A stretch of 64,000 bases of DNA. It comes from Clostridiales bacterium (GTDB lineage Bacteria > Bacillota > Clostridia > Oscillospirales > Oscillospiraceae). Below are positions 8,580-19,092 of this stretch, piece after piece. The position numbers and the translations under genes were made by a program. Each line of letters starts with the position of its first letter. The stretch's first letter is position 1. The notes beneath the pieces are model-generated. The model worked only from the letters and a program-made list of their open reading frames with translations. It was not told the DNA's origin and ran no database searches. Location of the stretch: positions 209,238 through 273,237 of the forward strand of contig JAQXJB010000052.1 of assembly GCA_029008095.1 (NCBI GenBank). Direction: 5' to 3'.

Positions 8580-11033
8580 TCAGTCCATAGGGTCTATGTC
8601 TCCGAAAACGGACACGCCCTTATATCTTTTATCCGATGAATACCGCCGGATGGCGGCGGCTATAAGCGCCCGCGCCTCCTTGCTGGGCGGGCAGCGAAGA
8701 TACACTCTGTAACGGTATCTGTTGTTTACCTTCAAAATATGCGCCGATGCAGGGCCGAGTATCTGAACGCCCTCGGTGCTGATAGATTTGAGCAGAGCTT
8801 CCTTCAGCTCGCTGCAGCATCGCAGTACCTTCGCCTCGTCCATGCCGCTGACCATTATGGAATACAGCTCGGAAAAGGGCGGAAGGTTAAGTATTTTACG
8901 CAGCTCAATCTCGCCCCGATAGAAGGAATCGTAATCCTGGGCGGCAGCGCAGCGTATGACCTCGTTATCCGGGGTGAGGGTCTGGATGACCGCTCTGCCC
9001 GCCTTACTGCCCCGGCCTGAGCGTCCCACGACCTGGGTTATCAGGTTAAATGTACGTTCTCTGGCCCGGTAATCGCCGGAATACAGCATCTGATCGGGCG
9101 AAATCACGCCTACCAGCGTTACATTTTCAAGATTGAGACCCTTTGCCACCATCTGAGTACCGATGAGGATGGGTATTTTCTTTTTTACAAACTCCGCAAG
9201 AATAACCTCATGGGAGCGTGACGCGGTAACGGTATCGGTGTCCATACGCATTACCTCAACGCCGGGATAAAGGAGCTTCAGTTCCTCCTCCACTCGTTGT
9301 GTGCCCGCACCGATGAACTGCAGACTGTGTCCGCATTCCGGACATTCACTGTAAACCGGGCGGGAATAGCCGCAGTAATGGCACATGAGCCGGTTATTTG
9401 CCGAATGATAAGTCAGGTTCGCACTGCAGGAGGGGCACTGAAAGGTATTGCCGCACTCGGTACAGGTAACGGCAGAGCTGCTGCCCCGCCGGTTTATGAA
9501 GAGTATGGACTGCTCCCCGGCGCGTAAATTCTTTTCCAGCTCCGCGCATAGCACCGAGCTGAGCGAGCCGCCGTTGCCGCCCCGCAGCTCTGACTTCATA
9601 TCCGCAATGATAACTCCGGGCAGCGCCTTCTGATTATACCGCCTGTCCATGCGGAAAAGCTTATATTTCCCGCTGACCGCGCCGTACATGCTCTCCACCG
9701 AAGGTGTGGCCGAGCCAAGGAGCAGCAGAGCATTTTCCTGCACACAGATGAACTTGGCAACGTCCCGGGCATGGTAGCGGGGATTATTTTCAGATTTATA
9801 GGTGTATTCCTGCTCCTCGTCCATAATGAGCAGACCCAAGCGTGAAACGGGAGCAAATACCGCCGAGCGCGTACCGACAACAACGTCAACAAGGCCGGAC
9901 TTGATACGCTTCCATTCGTCATAGCGCTCGCCAATGGAAAGGGAGCTATGGAGAACGGCTACGCGTTCTCCGAAATGACCTCGGAACGTGGCCATAAGCT
10001 GTGGTGTGAGGGCTATTTCGGGTACCATGACTATCGCCTGGCGCCCCATTTCTATGCAGCGGCTGATAAGCTTTATATAAACAGCGGTCTTTCCGCTGCC
10101 GGTCACACCGTAAAGGAGCGCCGCTGAAGCCTTTTCCTCCTCCAGCAGTTCTTTCAAGCCAAGGTACGCCTCCGTCTGCTGCCCGTTCAGTTCCTGTATG
10201 CTTGGCGCTTCGCTCTTATCATAGTTCGGTATGCGGAAAACCTCGCGGCGCTCAAGCTCGATATAGCCCCTCTTTTCAAGGGCTCTTACAGACTGCATAG
10301 CCGCACCGGTGAAGTAGCATATCTCTTTGACATCAGCCTCGCCTATCTCCGCCAGCAGCTTCAGCACGGAAGCCTGCTGGGCGGCGGAACGGCGCTTTGC
10401 CTCGGCTATCTCCAACGCTTCTTCGGCGGAGATTATGAGGTGGGCAACGCTGACAGTCCTGTCGTTGGCCTTGCGCTTGCCGGAAAGTCCGCTTCTGACA
10501 ACTCCCGCGCTCTCCAAAGTCTTTAGCGCCTTGCTCACCTTTTCACCGAAGGACGCGCGCAGAGCATTCAGGTCGGCAGTACCGCCGGCGGCATATATAC
10601 AGTCCAGCAGCCGCTCCGCCAGTGAATCTCCACCGGCGGCGGTATAGGCTTTTTCCTTATCTACGCCCTCAGCGATGGAGCAGATATGCTCCGCCCTGAA
10701 CCAGAGTCCCGCCGGAAGCATGGCCTTGACAGCATCAAAAACCGTGCAGAAAAAGCGTACCTTCATCCATTTGGCAAGCTTTAGCTGGTTTTCAGTAAGC
10801 ACAGGAGTCTCGTCCAGCAGGGCGTCAATGGACTTCAGCTTGAGATAATCGCTGCTGTCCGTCATTTCCATGATAACGCCTTCGACATGTCTGTTTCCCT
10901 TGGAAAAGGGTACGGACACTCTCATTCCGGGAGCAGCCGCGTCACGAATGGCCTGAGGTACAACGTAATCATACAGCTTGTCTATTTGATATGCGGCGGC
11001 TGAAACAGCCACCCGAGCCACACGATTTTCCAC
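8580..11033 (-). CDS. priA: Primosomal protein N' (replication restart helicase)
   Basis: GVTGSGKT, DEEQEYTYKS, zinc Cys clusters, VVGRSGRG; probable GTG start (VENRVARVAV) with AAAGGAG upstream. Confidence 0.93.
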   Translation of the reverse strand: MENRVARVAVSAAAYQIDKLYDYVVPQAIRDAAAPGMRVSVPFSKGNRHVEGVIMEMTDSSDYLKLKSIDALLDETPVLTENQLKLAKWMKVRFFCTVFDAVKAMLPAGLWFRAEHICSIAEGVDKEKAYTAAGGDSLAERLLDCIYAAGGTADLNALRASFGEKVSKALKTLESAGVVRSGLSGKRKANDRTVSVAHLIISAEEALEIAEAKRRSAAQQASVLKLLAEIGEADVKEICYFTGAAMQSVRALEKRGYIELERREVFRIPNYDKSEAPSIQELNGQQTEAYLGLKELLEEEKASAALLYGVTGSGKTAVYIKLISRCIEMGRQAIVMVPEIALTPQLMATFRGHFGERVAVLHSSLSIGERYDEWKRIKSGLVDVVVGTRSAVFAPVSRLGLLIMDEEQEYTYKSENNPRYHARDVAKFICVQENALLLLGSATPSVESMYGAVSGKYKLFRMDRRYNQKALPGVIIADMKSELRGGNGGSLSSVLCAELEKNLRAGEQSILFINRRGSSSAVTCTECGNTFQCPSCSANLTYHSANNRLMCHYCGYSRPVYSECPECGHSLQFIGAGTQRVEEELKLLYPGVEVMRMDTDTVTASRSHEVILAEFVKKKIPILIGTQMVAKGLNLENVTLVGVISPDQMLYSGDYRARERTFNLITQVVGRSGRGSKAGRAVIQTLTPDNEVIRCAAAQDYDSFYRGEIELRKILNLPPFSELYSIMVSGMDEAKVLRCCSELKEALLKSISTEGVQILGPASAHILKVNNRYRYRVYLRCPPSKEARALIAAAIRRYSSDKRYKGVSVFGDIDPMD

Positions 11034-11134
11034 AGCGGCGCTCCTTTCCCAATGCAGCCGGAGCTGCCTTGTTTTTGCGTATATAGCAATGTTCCGCCGC
11101 ATTTTAACGGCGGAACCTTTATGATCTGCTCAGA

Positions 11135-11335
11135 TCAGTATTCTCCTTTGGACTCTGCTGTATACTCTCCGTTGGCAAGCTGGTTGATGGCGACTGAAAC
11201 CGGCTTCGCTCCGAGAGGCTCACCCTTCTCGAAAGCAGCCTCTGAGAGGTCGCGGGAACGCTTGGCAACAACATTTACCAGCAGGTATCTGCTGTTTATC
11301 TTTTTAAGAAGATCGGACATGGGTGGGTAAAGCAT
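11135..11335 (-). CDS. rpoZ: DNA-directed RNA polymerase subunit omega
   Basis: Short ORF MLYPPMSDLLKKINSRYLLVNVVAKRSRDL between priA and gmk. Confidence 0.85.
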   Translation of the reverse strand: MLYPPMSDLLKKINSRYLLVNVVAKRSRDLSEAAFEKGEPLGAKPVSVAINQLANGEYTAESKGEY

Positions 11336-11336
11336 A

Positions 11337-11936
11337 TTAGTTTTCCTCCTTAAGATAGTGAAGCCTTCCGGCGGTCTTGCATTTCTCGGCGGTTATGATG
11401 GCGATGACCTCATCGCAGGCCGTTTCCACGCGGTCATTGATGATAATATAATCGTACATCTCCGCTTTTTTGCATTCTATCTTCGCCTGGGCAAGGCGCT
11501 TCAGAATTTTTTCCTCGCTGTCGGTGCCGCGCAGACGAAGTCGCTCCTCCAGGATAGCGAAGCTGCCCGGGAAGAGGAAGATGCTGATTGCATCGGGGCG
11601 TTTTGCCATTATCTGCTCGGCCCCCTTAGTCTCGATATCGAGGATAACATCATACCCCGCTTCGAGCTTTTGGTCAACCGGTTTTGCGGGAGTTCCGTAA
11701 TAATTTCCTACAAATTCGGCGTATTCCAGCAGCTGCCCCTCGTCAATAAGCTTCTCAAACTCTTCCTTCTTCATAAAGTGGTAATCCACGCCGTCCCGCT
11801 CTCCCCTTCTCGGCTCTCTGGTGGTGGCCGAAATGGAGAAATAAACGTTATTGAGCTGCTTGAGCAGCCGGGTAATGACCGTGCTTTTACCGGCTCCTGA
11901 CGGGCCGGATATTACGAAAAGCTTTCCTTTATTCAT
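11337..11936 (-). CDS. gmk: Guanylate kinase
   Basis: [36 protein letters not shown]. Confidence 0.95.
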   Translation of the reverse strand: MNKGKLFVISGPSGAGKSTVITRLLKQLNNVYFSISATTREPRRGERDGVDYHFMKKEEFEKLIDEGQLLEYAEFVGNYYGTPAKPVDQKLEAGYDVILDIETKGAEQIMAKRPDAISIFLFPGSFAILEERLRLRGTDSEEKILKRLAQAKIECKKAEMYDYIIINDRVETACDEVIAIITAEKCKTAGRLHYLKEEN

Positions 11937-12207
11937 CGTCTTCTGCCTCCGCATCGCTGAATGTCTTTCCGTCCTCTTCCGCAAATCTCCCGGCCACGGT
12001 ATCCGGCTGGATAGCAGAAAGGATTATGTGGCCGCTGTCGGCGATTATCACTGATTGAGTGCGGCGGCCGTAGGTCGCGTCTATAAGGCGGCCGGTCTCC
12101 TTGCCCTCCTGTATCATGCGCTTGATAGGTGCTGAATCCGGGCTTATGATAGCCACGATGCGTCCGGCCGAGACCATATTTCCAAAGCCAATATTAATAA
12201 GCTTCAT
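11929..12207 (-). CDS. remA: RemA-family (DUF370) regulator
   Basis: [30 protein letters not shown]; next to gmk/yicC. Confidence 0.9.
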   Translation of the reverse strand: MKLINIGFGNMVSAGRIVAIISPDSAPIKRMIQEGKETGRLIDATYGRRTQSVIIADSGHIILSAIQPDTVAGRFAEEDGKTFSDAEAEDDE

Positions 12208-12219
12208 CGTAAAGCCACC

Positions 12220-13098
12220 TTACTCTATGTTCTGTATCTGCTCTCTGATCTTCTCTATCTCGGACTTGATGTCTACCACCATGCGGGTTATCTCCACGTC
12301 ATTGCATTTAGAGCCTGTGGTATTGGCCTCGCGGTTGAGCTCCTGAGTGAGAAAATCAAGCTTACGGCCGATGGCTTCGTCCCTGGAGAGCATGTCCCTC
12401 ATCTGTGCGATATGGCTCTTCAGTCGGACAAGCTCCTCGTCCACGGCTACCTTATCGGCAAATATGGCGGCCTCAGTGACGATGCGGGCCTTATCAATAT
12501 CAGCGGCAGCAAGCACCTCGGACATCTTCTGCTCAAGCCTTGTCCGGTACTCCACGACTGTCTGGGGAGAACGCTCCTCCACCTTCGCCGCCAGAGTCTC
12601 GATATTGTCAAGCTTTGCGAGAATATCATTGCGGAGCTTCTCACCCTCCACCCGGCGCATGGCGTTGAAATTTTCCAGAGCCGCGGCGGTAACAGCCTCG
12701 AGGTCGGCGGTGAAAGCGTCCGCGTCAGTTTCCTTCTTTTCAACTGTGAAAATATCCGGCATACGGCCAAGCGCTACCACACTCAGGTCATTTTTCAGGC
12801 CGTACTTCTCGCTCATCTGCCGGTAAGCGGCGATATACGCCTCGGCGAGAGGTTCATTAAGACTAACGGCAACATCATCGGCCTTGGAGCTGTCCACGCT
12901 GACGAAAACATCCACCTTTCCCCGGGAAACATATTTCTGCACCAGGGACTTTATTTTTTCCTCAGCGAATATATACATTCTGGGCATACGAACGGAGCAG
13001 TCAAGGAAGCGGTTATTCACGCTTTTCAGCTCTACGGTAAGGCTGATATCGCCGCTGGCGCCGGTGGCGCTGCCGTAGCCCGTCATACTTTTTATCAT
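12220..13098 (-). CDS. YicC family protein
   Basis: MIKSMTGYGSA start and conserved C-terminal HIAQMRDML...GRKLDFLTQELNREANTTGSK. Confidence 0.93.
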   Translation of the reverse strand: MIKSMTGYGSATGASGDISLTVELKSVNNRFLDCSVRMPRMYIFAEEKIKSLVQKYVSRGKVDVFVSVDSSKADDVAVSLNEPLAEAYIAAYRQMSEKYGLKNDLSVVALGRMPDIFTVEKKETDADAFTADLEAVTAAALENFNAMRRVEGEKLRNDILAKLDNIETLAAKVEERSPQTVVEYRTRLEQKMSEVLAAADIDKARIVTEAAIFADKVAVDEELVRLKSHIAQMRDMLSRDEAIGRKLDFLTQELNREANTTGSKCNDVEITRMVVDIKSEIEKIREQIQNIE

Positions 13099-13120
13099 AG
13101 TCAAAATCAGTCCTGTTCAA

Positions 13121-13633
13121 TCATTTCAATTTTTTATGGATGCGCTGCATATAAAAGGCAATAAGCTTGGAAAGACCCAGGTCATATATGACGAAGACCG
13201 CGTTCAAGCCCAGCCAGAGAAGGACGATAGCTATATCCGGCAGGACTATGCCCGTAACGAATCCGTAACGCAGAGCCGCCCAACAGATAATGCAGGCAAA
13301 GTTAAAGACCACAAGCTTCACTATCCATTCCAGTACACGGCTGGTAGCGCGCTCCGCAGCGCTCTTCATAAGGGGATAATAGCCGAAAAACACTATATAG
13401 AGCATTGCCAGAAGCTTCTGCGGCAGGATAATTATGCTCAGAACGCAAACGGCCACATAGCATATTATAGCCCTCGCCGCGCCGCATTCAATGAGCACGG
13501 CGGTATTGATGATGCCCGCCAGCGCGGCCATAGCCAGCTTCCAGCTTGGCATGACAGCACCCAGATACAGGAGTACAAGCTGCAGCGCCGCGAGCATTGC
13601 CGCAACTGTAAGTTTTTTTGTTCCGCTACTCAT
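13121..13633 (-). CDS. Hypothetical polytopic membrane protein
   Basis: 170-aa ORF with several hydrophobic helices. Confidence 0.6.
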   Translation of the reverse strand: MSSGTKKLTVAAMLAALQLVLLYLGAVMPSWKLAMAALAGIINTAVLIECGAARAIICYVAVCVLSIIILPQKLLAMLYIVFFGYYPLMKSAAERATSRVLEWIVKLVVFNFACIICWAALRYGFVTGIVLPDIAIVLLWLGLNAVFVIYDLGLSKLIAFYMQRIHKKLK

Positions 13634-13634
13634 A

Positions 13635-14273
13635 TCAGCAGCAGGGTATCAGGTCTCCGCCCATACATTCGCAGCAGCAGTCGGCCGCGCAGAGAGTTGT
13701 GCAGCAGTCACAGCTATCCATTGAAGAGCGGGAATAATTGGTAGGCTTATAATAATTGCCTCCGCTGTTCATATATCGCAGAGCGCTGGCATATTCGGCA
13801 TTATTGGGATTCATGCTGACGGCGGTCTGATAGTATCTCCTGGCCTCGTCCAGCCAGCCCTTGCGGTAACAGATGCTGCCCATGAGGAAGTTCCACTCCG
13901 CGTCGTGAGGCACACCGGGATTATTGAGAAGCTGCTCGGCGTAGCCAAGATTTCCGCTGTTTATGGCATTTCTGACCTGATTATTCACGCTGCCGTTATT
14001 TCCGGAATTGCTGCCGCTGTAGGCGCGGCTGTAATTGTTCGCGCCCGAATAGGAATCAGTATTCCCGGTATAGCTTCCGTCCTGACTTCTCGCCTTAGTG
14101 ATCATGTCATAGGCTTCGTTGACTTCCTTCATTTTCTCCTGGGCAAGATCTGCCAGGGGATTATCGTGGTAATTGTCCGGGTGATATTTTCTCGCCAGAT
14201 CGCGATAGGCTTTCTTAACTTCCTCATCACTGGCATTGGGAGACACGCCGAGTACGCTATACGGATCGTTCAT
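13635..14273 (-). CDS. J-domain/TPR protein with Cys-rich C-terminus
   Basis: [35 protein letters not shown] (HPD); TPR-like segment; [25 protein letters not shown] tail. Confidence 0.85.
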   Translation of the reverse strand: MNDPYSVLGVSPNASDEEVKKAYRDLARKYHPDNYHDNPLADLAQEKMKEVNEAYDMITKARSQDGSYTGNTDSYSGANNYSRAYSGSNSGNNGSVNNQVRNAINSGNLGYAEQLLNNPGVPHDAEWNFLMGSICYRKGWLDEARRYYQTAVSMNPNNAEYASALRYMNSGGNYYKPTNYSRSSMDSCDCCTTLCAADCCCECMGGDLIPCC

Positions 14274-15169
14274 TCTTTACTCCTTGATCTATGCATTGTA
14301 TTCGTGTACTTGAGCTCTCCTCCTCTGCCCTGAAAAACCATTTCCCGGACGTTTTCAAGGCCGAGGTAGATGATATTGGACAGTATCTGGTCGTACACGT
14401 TTTTATTCTTCAATTCATACGCGGAGGATATAAGCCCCTCCGAGTGGCGGAGCGTGCTTTCAATCATTTTGCGCTGCTCCTCAGTGAGGCTCGCGCCTCC
14501 CGTCTCAAAACGGTAAATAAGCGGATTATAGCTGCCTCTTTTGGCGTCTTCGGAATAATCATCCACAGTGTCAAGGATGTATATCCAGCGGCCAAGATGA
14601 TATAGAAGCTGGCCAAGCACCCTGCGCTCGCTATCCGCTTCCGCGCCAACAGCAGCCGCCTCGAGTATTTTGGCAAACTTATCAGCCACGGCGTCAAGGG
14701 AGGCGTTTCTGCTCTTTTCAAGCTCTGCAAGCTCATGGAGCATAGCGCGCGCGGTTTCCGCAAATTCCGGCTGGGCGGCAGCCGCTTTTTTATACCTGCT
14801 CTTCAGCAGAGCCGCCCCGGGCAGGCTGACGAGTTTTTCCTTGAAGCCTCCATCCTGAGCAGAGTCCTTCAGCTTCCAATATGTGAGGATAACGCTGCAG
14901 TCCGCCGCGGTTTCAAAAGCTTTACCCGAACTGAGATACTGCTTTTTCCGACAGGGTGAGGCCGGACATCTTCCCCGGCATACCTGAGGCTCGCAGTCCC
15001 GCTCAGTGAGCAGCATGGCGAGAAAGGTAAGGTCATAATTTACGATATACCGGGCAATGCCGCCGTACTTTTCCTTAAGCGACCAGCAAAGGCCGCAATA
15101 GGCAGCGCGGAACATCTCGTATTCCTTTACCTTCAGTTCCGGCTTATATGGTCTTACATATCCAAACAT
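14270..15169 (-). CDS. DUF5685-like protein
   Basis: [36 protein letters not shown]...; Cys-rich; pairs with J-domain gene. Confidence 0.7.
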   Translation of the reverse strand: MFGYVRPYKPELKVKEYEMFRAAYCGLCWSLKEKYGGIARYIVNYDLTFLAMLLTERDCEPQVCRGRCPASPCRKKQYLSSGKAFETAADCSVILTYWKLKDSAQDGGFKEKLVSLPGAALLKSRYKKAAAAQPEFAETARAMLHELAELEKSRNASLDAVADKFAKILEAAAVGAEADSERRVLGQLLYHLGRWIYILDTVDDYSEDAKRGSYNPLIYRFETGGASLTEEQRKMIESTLRHSEGLISSAYELKNKNVYDQILSNIIYLGLENVREMVFQGRGGELKYTNTMHRSRSKE

Positions 15170-15585
15170 ATATCTTCCATCACGGAGACGATCGTGTACT
15201 CCATAGGCTTATCCTTGCGGACATATCGGTTTATGACGTACACGCAGGCAGCGCCCAGCATAAAGGCAGCCACACTTATAACTATTCTTGCCGCTTCCGG
15301 CAGCTTTAAAAGCGCGCTTATCACATATGCGGAAAAAAAGAACAGTATCGGCACGAAATATACCAGCATCGCCGCGCCGAGAACTCCACTTGTGGCGCTC
15401 TCTATCACAACTCTGTCTCCGGGCTTGGCCCGGACAAGATTAACGGCACGGACGGAAATTATATTTTTCTCAGAACAGCTACCGCCGCAGGATGCGCAGC
15501 TTTTTCCGCAGGCGGAAATGCGCTCTACATGTACCTCGGCGCAGCCGTCGCCAAGGATTCTTTTAACAATGGCGCTTTGTGTCAC
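15154..15585 (-). CDS. RseC/SoxR-reducing-system family protein
   Basis: CGKSCASCGGSC cluster followed by two TM helices. Confidence 0.8.
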   Translation of the reverse strand: MTQSAIVKRILGDGCAEVHVERISACGKSCASCGGSCSEKNIISVRAVNLVRAKPGDRVVIESATSGVLGAAMLVYFVPILFFFSAYVISALLKLPEAARIVISVAAFMLGAACVYVINRYVRKDKPMEYTIVSVMEDICLDM

Positions 15586-15596
15586 TTTCCACGCTC

Positions 15597-16868
15597 CTAT
15601 CCTTCCTCATGGGCATCAGGCTCGCCCTCTTCCAGCGAAACAACTACCTTATAGTCGCCCACTCCTCCGGCTTCGCTGTAGCCGTCAACTATTATCTTCG
15701 CGTCAACGGCATAACGGCCAACGGCAGAGCCGAGGTCGGCCAGGTCGGCAACAATGCGGACATTATAAGCGTTCACAAGGTCGATTATTTCCTGAGGACC
15801 GCGGATCATTACCTCGAGATACTGCGTTACAGGCGTTGCGGTGTAGCCCTCGGATACGTTATCAAACTCAATATTGGAAACTATCATACGCTTGGTGGCA
15901 AGATTCTTAACGGACACCTTGACTTCTGCCTCAGTGACGCCGGAAAGATTATTGAGTTCATTGGACAAAGGAATGGCAAAGGTGGTGGTGCTGGAAACGG
16001 CAAACTTTGAAAGGTCGATGCTGCCGATGGATATTTTATTCAAAGAGGACAATATTCCCGCATCGCCCGAGAGGGCTATCGTGGGCGGACTTATCTCCAC
16101 TACGGCGTCACTGCTCTTGGCTCCGCCGCCGGGAATGATATCCACAGCCAGAACAACTTCCTTATACATTACAACAGGGATTGTGACTTCCACCTGCTCC
16201 TTGTCCACTTCTATCTCGTCGGAAACCACTTCGTTGCCGTCAGCGTCCACGAGCTTATAGTCCACGCTGTTGGTAACGGTTCTGGTAAGGTTCTCCCGCT
16301 CCACCTTTACAAAGGCATGGTCGACCCGGGATATAACTTCCTCAGGTCCGCTTATCTCCAGATACTCGGGATTATACTCCGCTGGCTCAGCCATATAGCC
16401 CTCGGCAACGGTGACGTTGATCTCGCCCCGGATATCGACCCTGCTCGTACTCATTCGGTCGATATTGACGGTAACATAAGTGGGGCTCTTATCGATATAA
16501 ACATCCTTTTCATCCACGCCGTTGGTGAAGCTCACATCATACACTCTCTCCACAACGCCGGTATTCTTGACGTCGGTAAGATCTACCGTGGCAACGATAT
16601 CGCTCTTCTTTATGGAACTTATAACGTTGCGCTTGCCGTAGAGCTTCAGAGTAACGGTCTGATCCGCCTTATCGGTTACGATAAGCTTTCTGTCTGCAAG
16701 TATATCCTCCTCGCCAATGTAGGTGATTGGAATACCTGAGATCGTGTTTTCTATATCCACGTTTTCAACGTTGGTTACATAGAGCCAAAGCAGAATTGAT
16801 ATGAGGCATGATACGGCGATAAGGAACCATTTATTTGATGTGATTTTATTTATTGTTTTCCTTGTCAT
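15597..16868 (-). CDS. cdaR: YbbR-domain protein, c-di-AMP cyclase regulator
   Basis: N-term TM plus repeated YbbR-like domains; immediately downstream of cdaA. Confidence 0.85.
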   Translation of the reverse strand: MTRKTINKITSNKWFLIAVSCLISILLWLYVTNVENVDIENTISGIPITYIGEEDILADRKLIVTDKADQTVTLKLYGKRNVISSIKKSDIVATVDLTDVKNTGVVERVYDVSFTNGVDEKDVYIDKSPTYVTVNIDRMSTSRVDIRGEINVTVAEGYMAEPAEYNPEYLEISGPEEVISRVDHAFVKVERENLTRTVTNSVDYKLVDADGNEVVSDEIEVDKEQVEVTIPVVMYKEVVLAVDIIPGGGAKSSDAVVEISPPTIALSGDAGILSSLNKISIGSIDLSKFAVSSTTTFAIPLSNELNNLSGVTEAEVKVSVKNLATKRMIVSNIEFDNVSEGYTATPVTQYLEVMIRGPQEIIDLVNAYNVRIVADLADLGSAVGRYAVDAKIIVDGYSEAGGVGDYKVVVSLEEGEPDAHEEG

Positions 16869-17733
16869 TTTTCTTCCCCTTGATTTTCTGCGCTATTTTG
16901 AGCCTGCTGCTTCTGCTGCCGGAGTTTTCGCCATCCTCCGGCATAAGCTCGTTTCTGAGTATCTTTTCAAAGGTGTCGTGAGCCAGATGGCGCTTGAGCA
17001 TACCGTCAACGGCTACGGAGATGGAGCCCGTTTCTTCGGAGACCACTACAACCACCGCGTCGGAGACCTCGCTCATGCCGATGCCCGCTCTGTGGCGTGT
17101 ACCCAACTCCTTGCTGATATTTGGATTGGAGGAATTGGGCAGGATGCAGCCGGCTGCGGCTATCCTGCCGTCCCGGACGATAACAGCACCGTCATGGAGC
17201 GGAGTATTTGGGAAGAAAATATTCTTAAGCAGCTCCGCGTTCAGGTCGGCGTTCACTGTCGTTCCTGTCTTTATAGTATCATCCAGCTTGATATCCCTCT
17301 CAAAGATTATGAGAGCGCCGGTGCGGGAACGGGACATATCCTCGCAGGCGGAAATGGTCTGATTGATGGCAACATCCATTTCCTTAGAAACGACCGACTT
17401 ACCGAAAAGATTTGCAAACGTGCTGCTGCCAACACGCTCCAGAAGCTTTCGCAGTTCCGGCTGGAAGAGGACGACCAGCACCAGCACGCCGAACTCCATC
17501 GTTTTTCCCAGAAGAAAATTGACCACATAGAGGTCCAGAACGGTGGAAAGGCCCATTGCTACTATCAGGATGATGATGCCCTGCATTACTCTTATGGAGC
17601 CGCTCTTCATAATAAACCGGATGCCCTTATATATCAGGAAAGCCATTACTGCGATATCCAATATGTCGGTCACGCGAATATTTCTCAGATAGTTACTCCA
17701 GATAAGATCAAATATACCGCCCATAGCCATCAC
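16846..17733 (-). CDS. cdaA: Diadenylate cyclase
   Basis: Three TM helices; DGA (TPLHDGAVIV) and RHR (GTRHRAGIGMSE) motifs. Confidence 0.94.
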   Translation of the reverse strand: MMAMGGIFDLIWSNYLRNIRVTDILDIAVMAFLIYKGIRFIMKSGSIRVMQGIIILIVAMGLSTVLDLYVVNFLLGKTMEFGVLVLVVLFQPELRKLLERVGSSTFANLFGKSVVSKEMDVAINQTISACEDMSRSRTGALIIFERDIKLDDTIKTGTTVNADLNAELLKNIFFPNTPLHDGAVIVRDGRIAAAGCILPNSSNPNISKELGTRHRAGIGMSEVSDAVVVVVSEETGSISVAVDGMLKRHLAHDTFEKILRNELMPEDGENSGSRSSRLKIAQKIKGKKNDKENNK

Positions 17734-18070
17734 CTCCGCTCCTGCTGTAATTGCATTAGGAAAGCTGCAATTCCGTTAATATGTCAACTTATATTATATA
17801 TTAAATTTTCCCTCTTGACAACACAATTTGAAAATAATTTACATGATTGAAATATTTCCGCCGCTATGCTGTACGCGTTCAGTTTTTGCTGCCAAAACAG
17901 CTCTCAGCGAGGGTATTACATCCGTTTCGGGCCGCTTTGTCGCGTTCGTGTAAAAAATGAAAATTTTTATTATTTTGGGCTAATAATATAATGAGGCCAT
18001 TGTAAAATCGGTTTTTCCGTGATATGATACGCAGGCTTCTGAAAATAAAATACGTAAGGAGAGAAAAAAC

Positions 18071-18304
18071 ATGAAGAATTTTGCAAACATTTCCGACAAG
18101 AAGGAAGTTCTCGACTCTATCGCGGTTTTGGAGAAAGAGCTGTCCGCAAAGACCGGCAAGGACGTTGCAGTCGTAGCATACAGCCCTGTGCAGTATGCTT
18201 CCCTGGACAATGACGCAGCTGCCCTTGAGAAGATCAGCGAGTTGGAGAAGGATATAGCCGCAAAGACCGGCAAGGATGTAGTGCTGGTAGCATTCTCTAT
18301 CTGA
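18071..18304 (+). CDS. Orphan 77-aa protein made of two ~38-aa repeats
   Basis: ATG with AAGGAG upstream (18056-18061); LEKELSAKTGKDVAVVAYS / LEKDIAAKTGKDVVLVAFS; terminator follows. Confidence 0.75.
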   Translation: MKNFANISDKKEVLDSIAVLEKELSAKTGKDVAVVAYSPVQYASLDNDAAALEKISELEKDIAAKTGKDVVLVAFSI

Positions 18305-18320
18305 TTTCAATATAAATCAC

Positions 18321-18353
18321 ATTGAGCCAACGGAGTATTTCCGTTGGCTCAAT
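18321..18353. terminator. Terminator hairpin, 14 bp perfect stem
   Basis: ATTGAGCCAACGGA-GTATT-TCCGTTGGCTCAAT followed by T-rich. Confidence 0.8.
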
Positions 18354-18372
18354 TCTGTTTCTTATCCTGCTT

Positions 18373-19092
18373 TTACGCGCCGAGGTATGCTTTCTTAACA
18401 CGCTCGTCTTCAAGAAGGTCAGCGGCAACGCCGGACATGGCGATAGAGCCGGTCTCAAGAACATAAGCGCGGTCTGCGATGGACAAGGCGGCCTTGGCGT
18501 TCTGCTCAACGAGGAGAATGGTTATACCGGCCTCGTGCAGCTCCTTAATTATGGAGAATATCTCGCCGACGAGAATGGGTGAAAGACCCATCGACGGCTC
18601 GTCCATAAGCAGCATCTTTGGATTGGTCATAAGAGCGCGTCCCGTGGCCAGCATCTGCTGCTCACCGCCGGAGAGAGTACCGGCGAGCTGCTTGGAGCGT
18701 TCCTTCAAGCGTGGAAAATGCTCAAAGACCATTTCGATATTCTCATTTATCTTAGCCTTATCCTTCATAATGAAAGCACCCATATAGAGGTTTTCCATTA
18801 CGGTCATCTGGCTGAAAACATGACGGCCTTCGGGCACATGGGCAAGGCCAAGATTGATGATAGTATTTGCCGGGGTCTTCTGCAGATCCTTGCCGTCAAG
18901 AGTGACGGTGCCGGAGGTAGCCTTGATAAGACCGGAGATGGTATGGAGCGTGGTGGTCTTTCCCGCGCCGTTGGCGCCGATGAGGGTGACCAACTCGCCA
19001 TCGCCTACCTCAAGAGAAACGTTCTTGAGGGCGTGGATAGCGCCGTAATGAACATTCAGGTTCGATATACTAAGCATTTCTCTCCCCCTCAC
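18373..19092 (-). CDS. livF: Branched-chain amino acid ABC transporter ATP-binding protein
   Basis: Walker A GANGAGKTTT, LSGGEQQM, operon context. Confidence 0.93.
   Translation of the reverse strand: MRGREMLSISNLNVHYGAIHALKNVSLEVGDGELVTLIGANGAGKTTTLHTISGLIKATSGTVTLDGKDLQKTPANTIINLGLAHVPEGRHVFSQMTVMENLYMGAFIMKDKAKINENIEMVFEHFPRLKERSKQLAGTLSGGEQQMLATGRALMTNPKMLLMDEPSMGLSPILVGEIFSIIKELHEAGITILLVEQNAKAALSIADRAYVLETGSIAMSGVAADLLEDERVKKAYLGA

Noticed and set aside
17879-18310. 143-aa minus-strand ORF over the small repeat protein
   Set aside because: Apparent repeats merely mirror the duplicated plus-strand gene; the plus frame has RBS and terminator.
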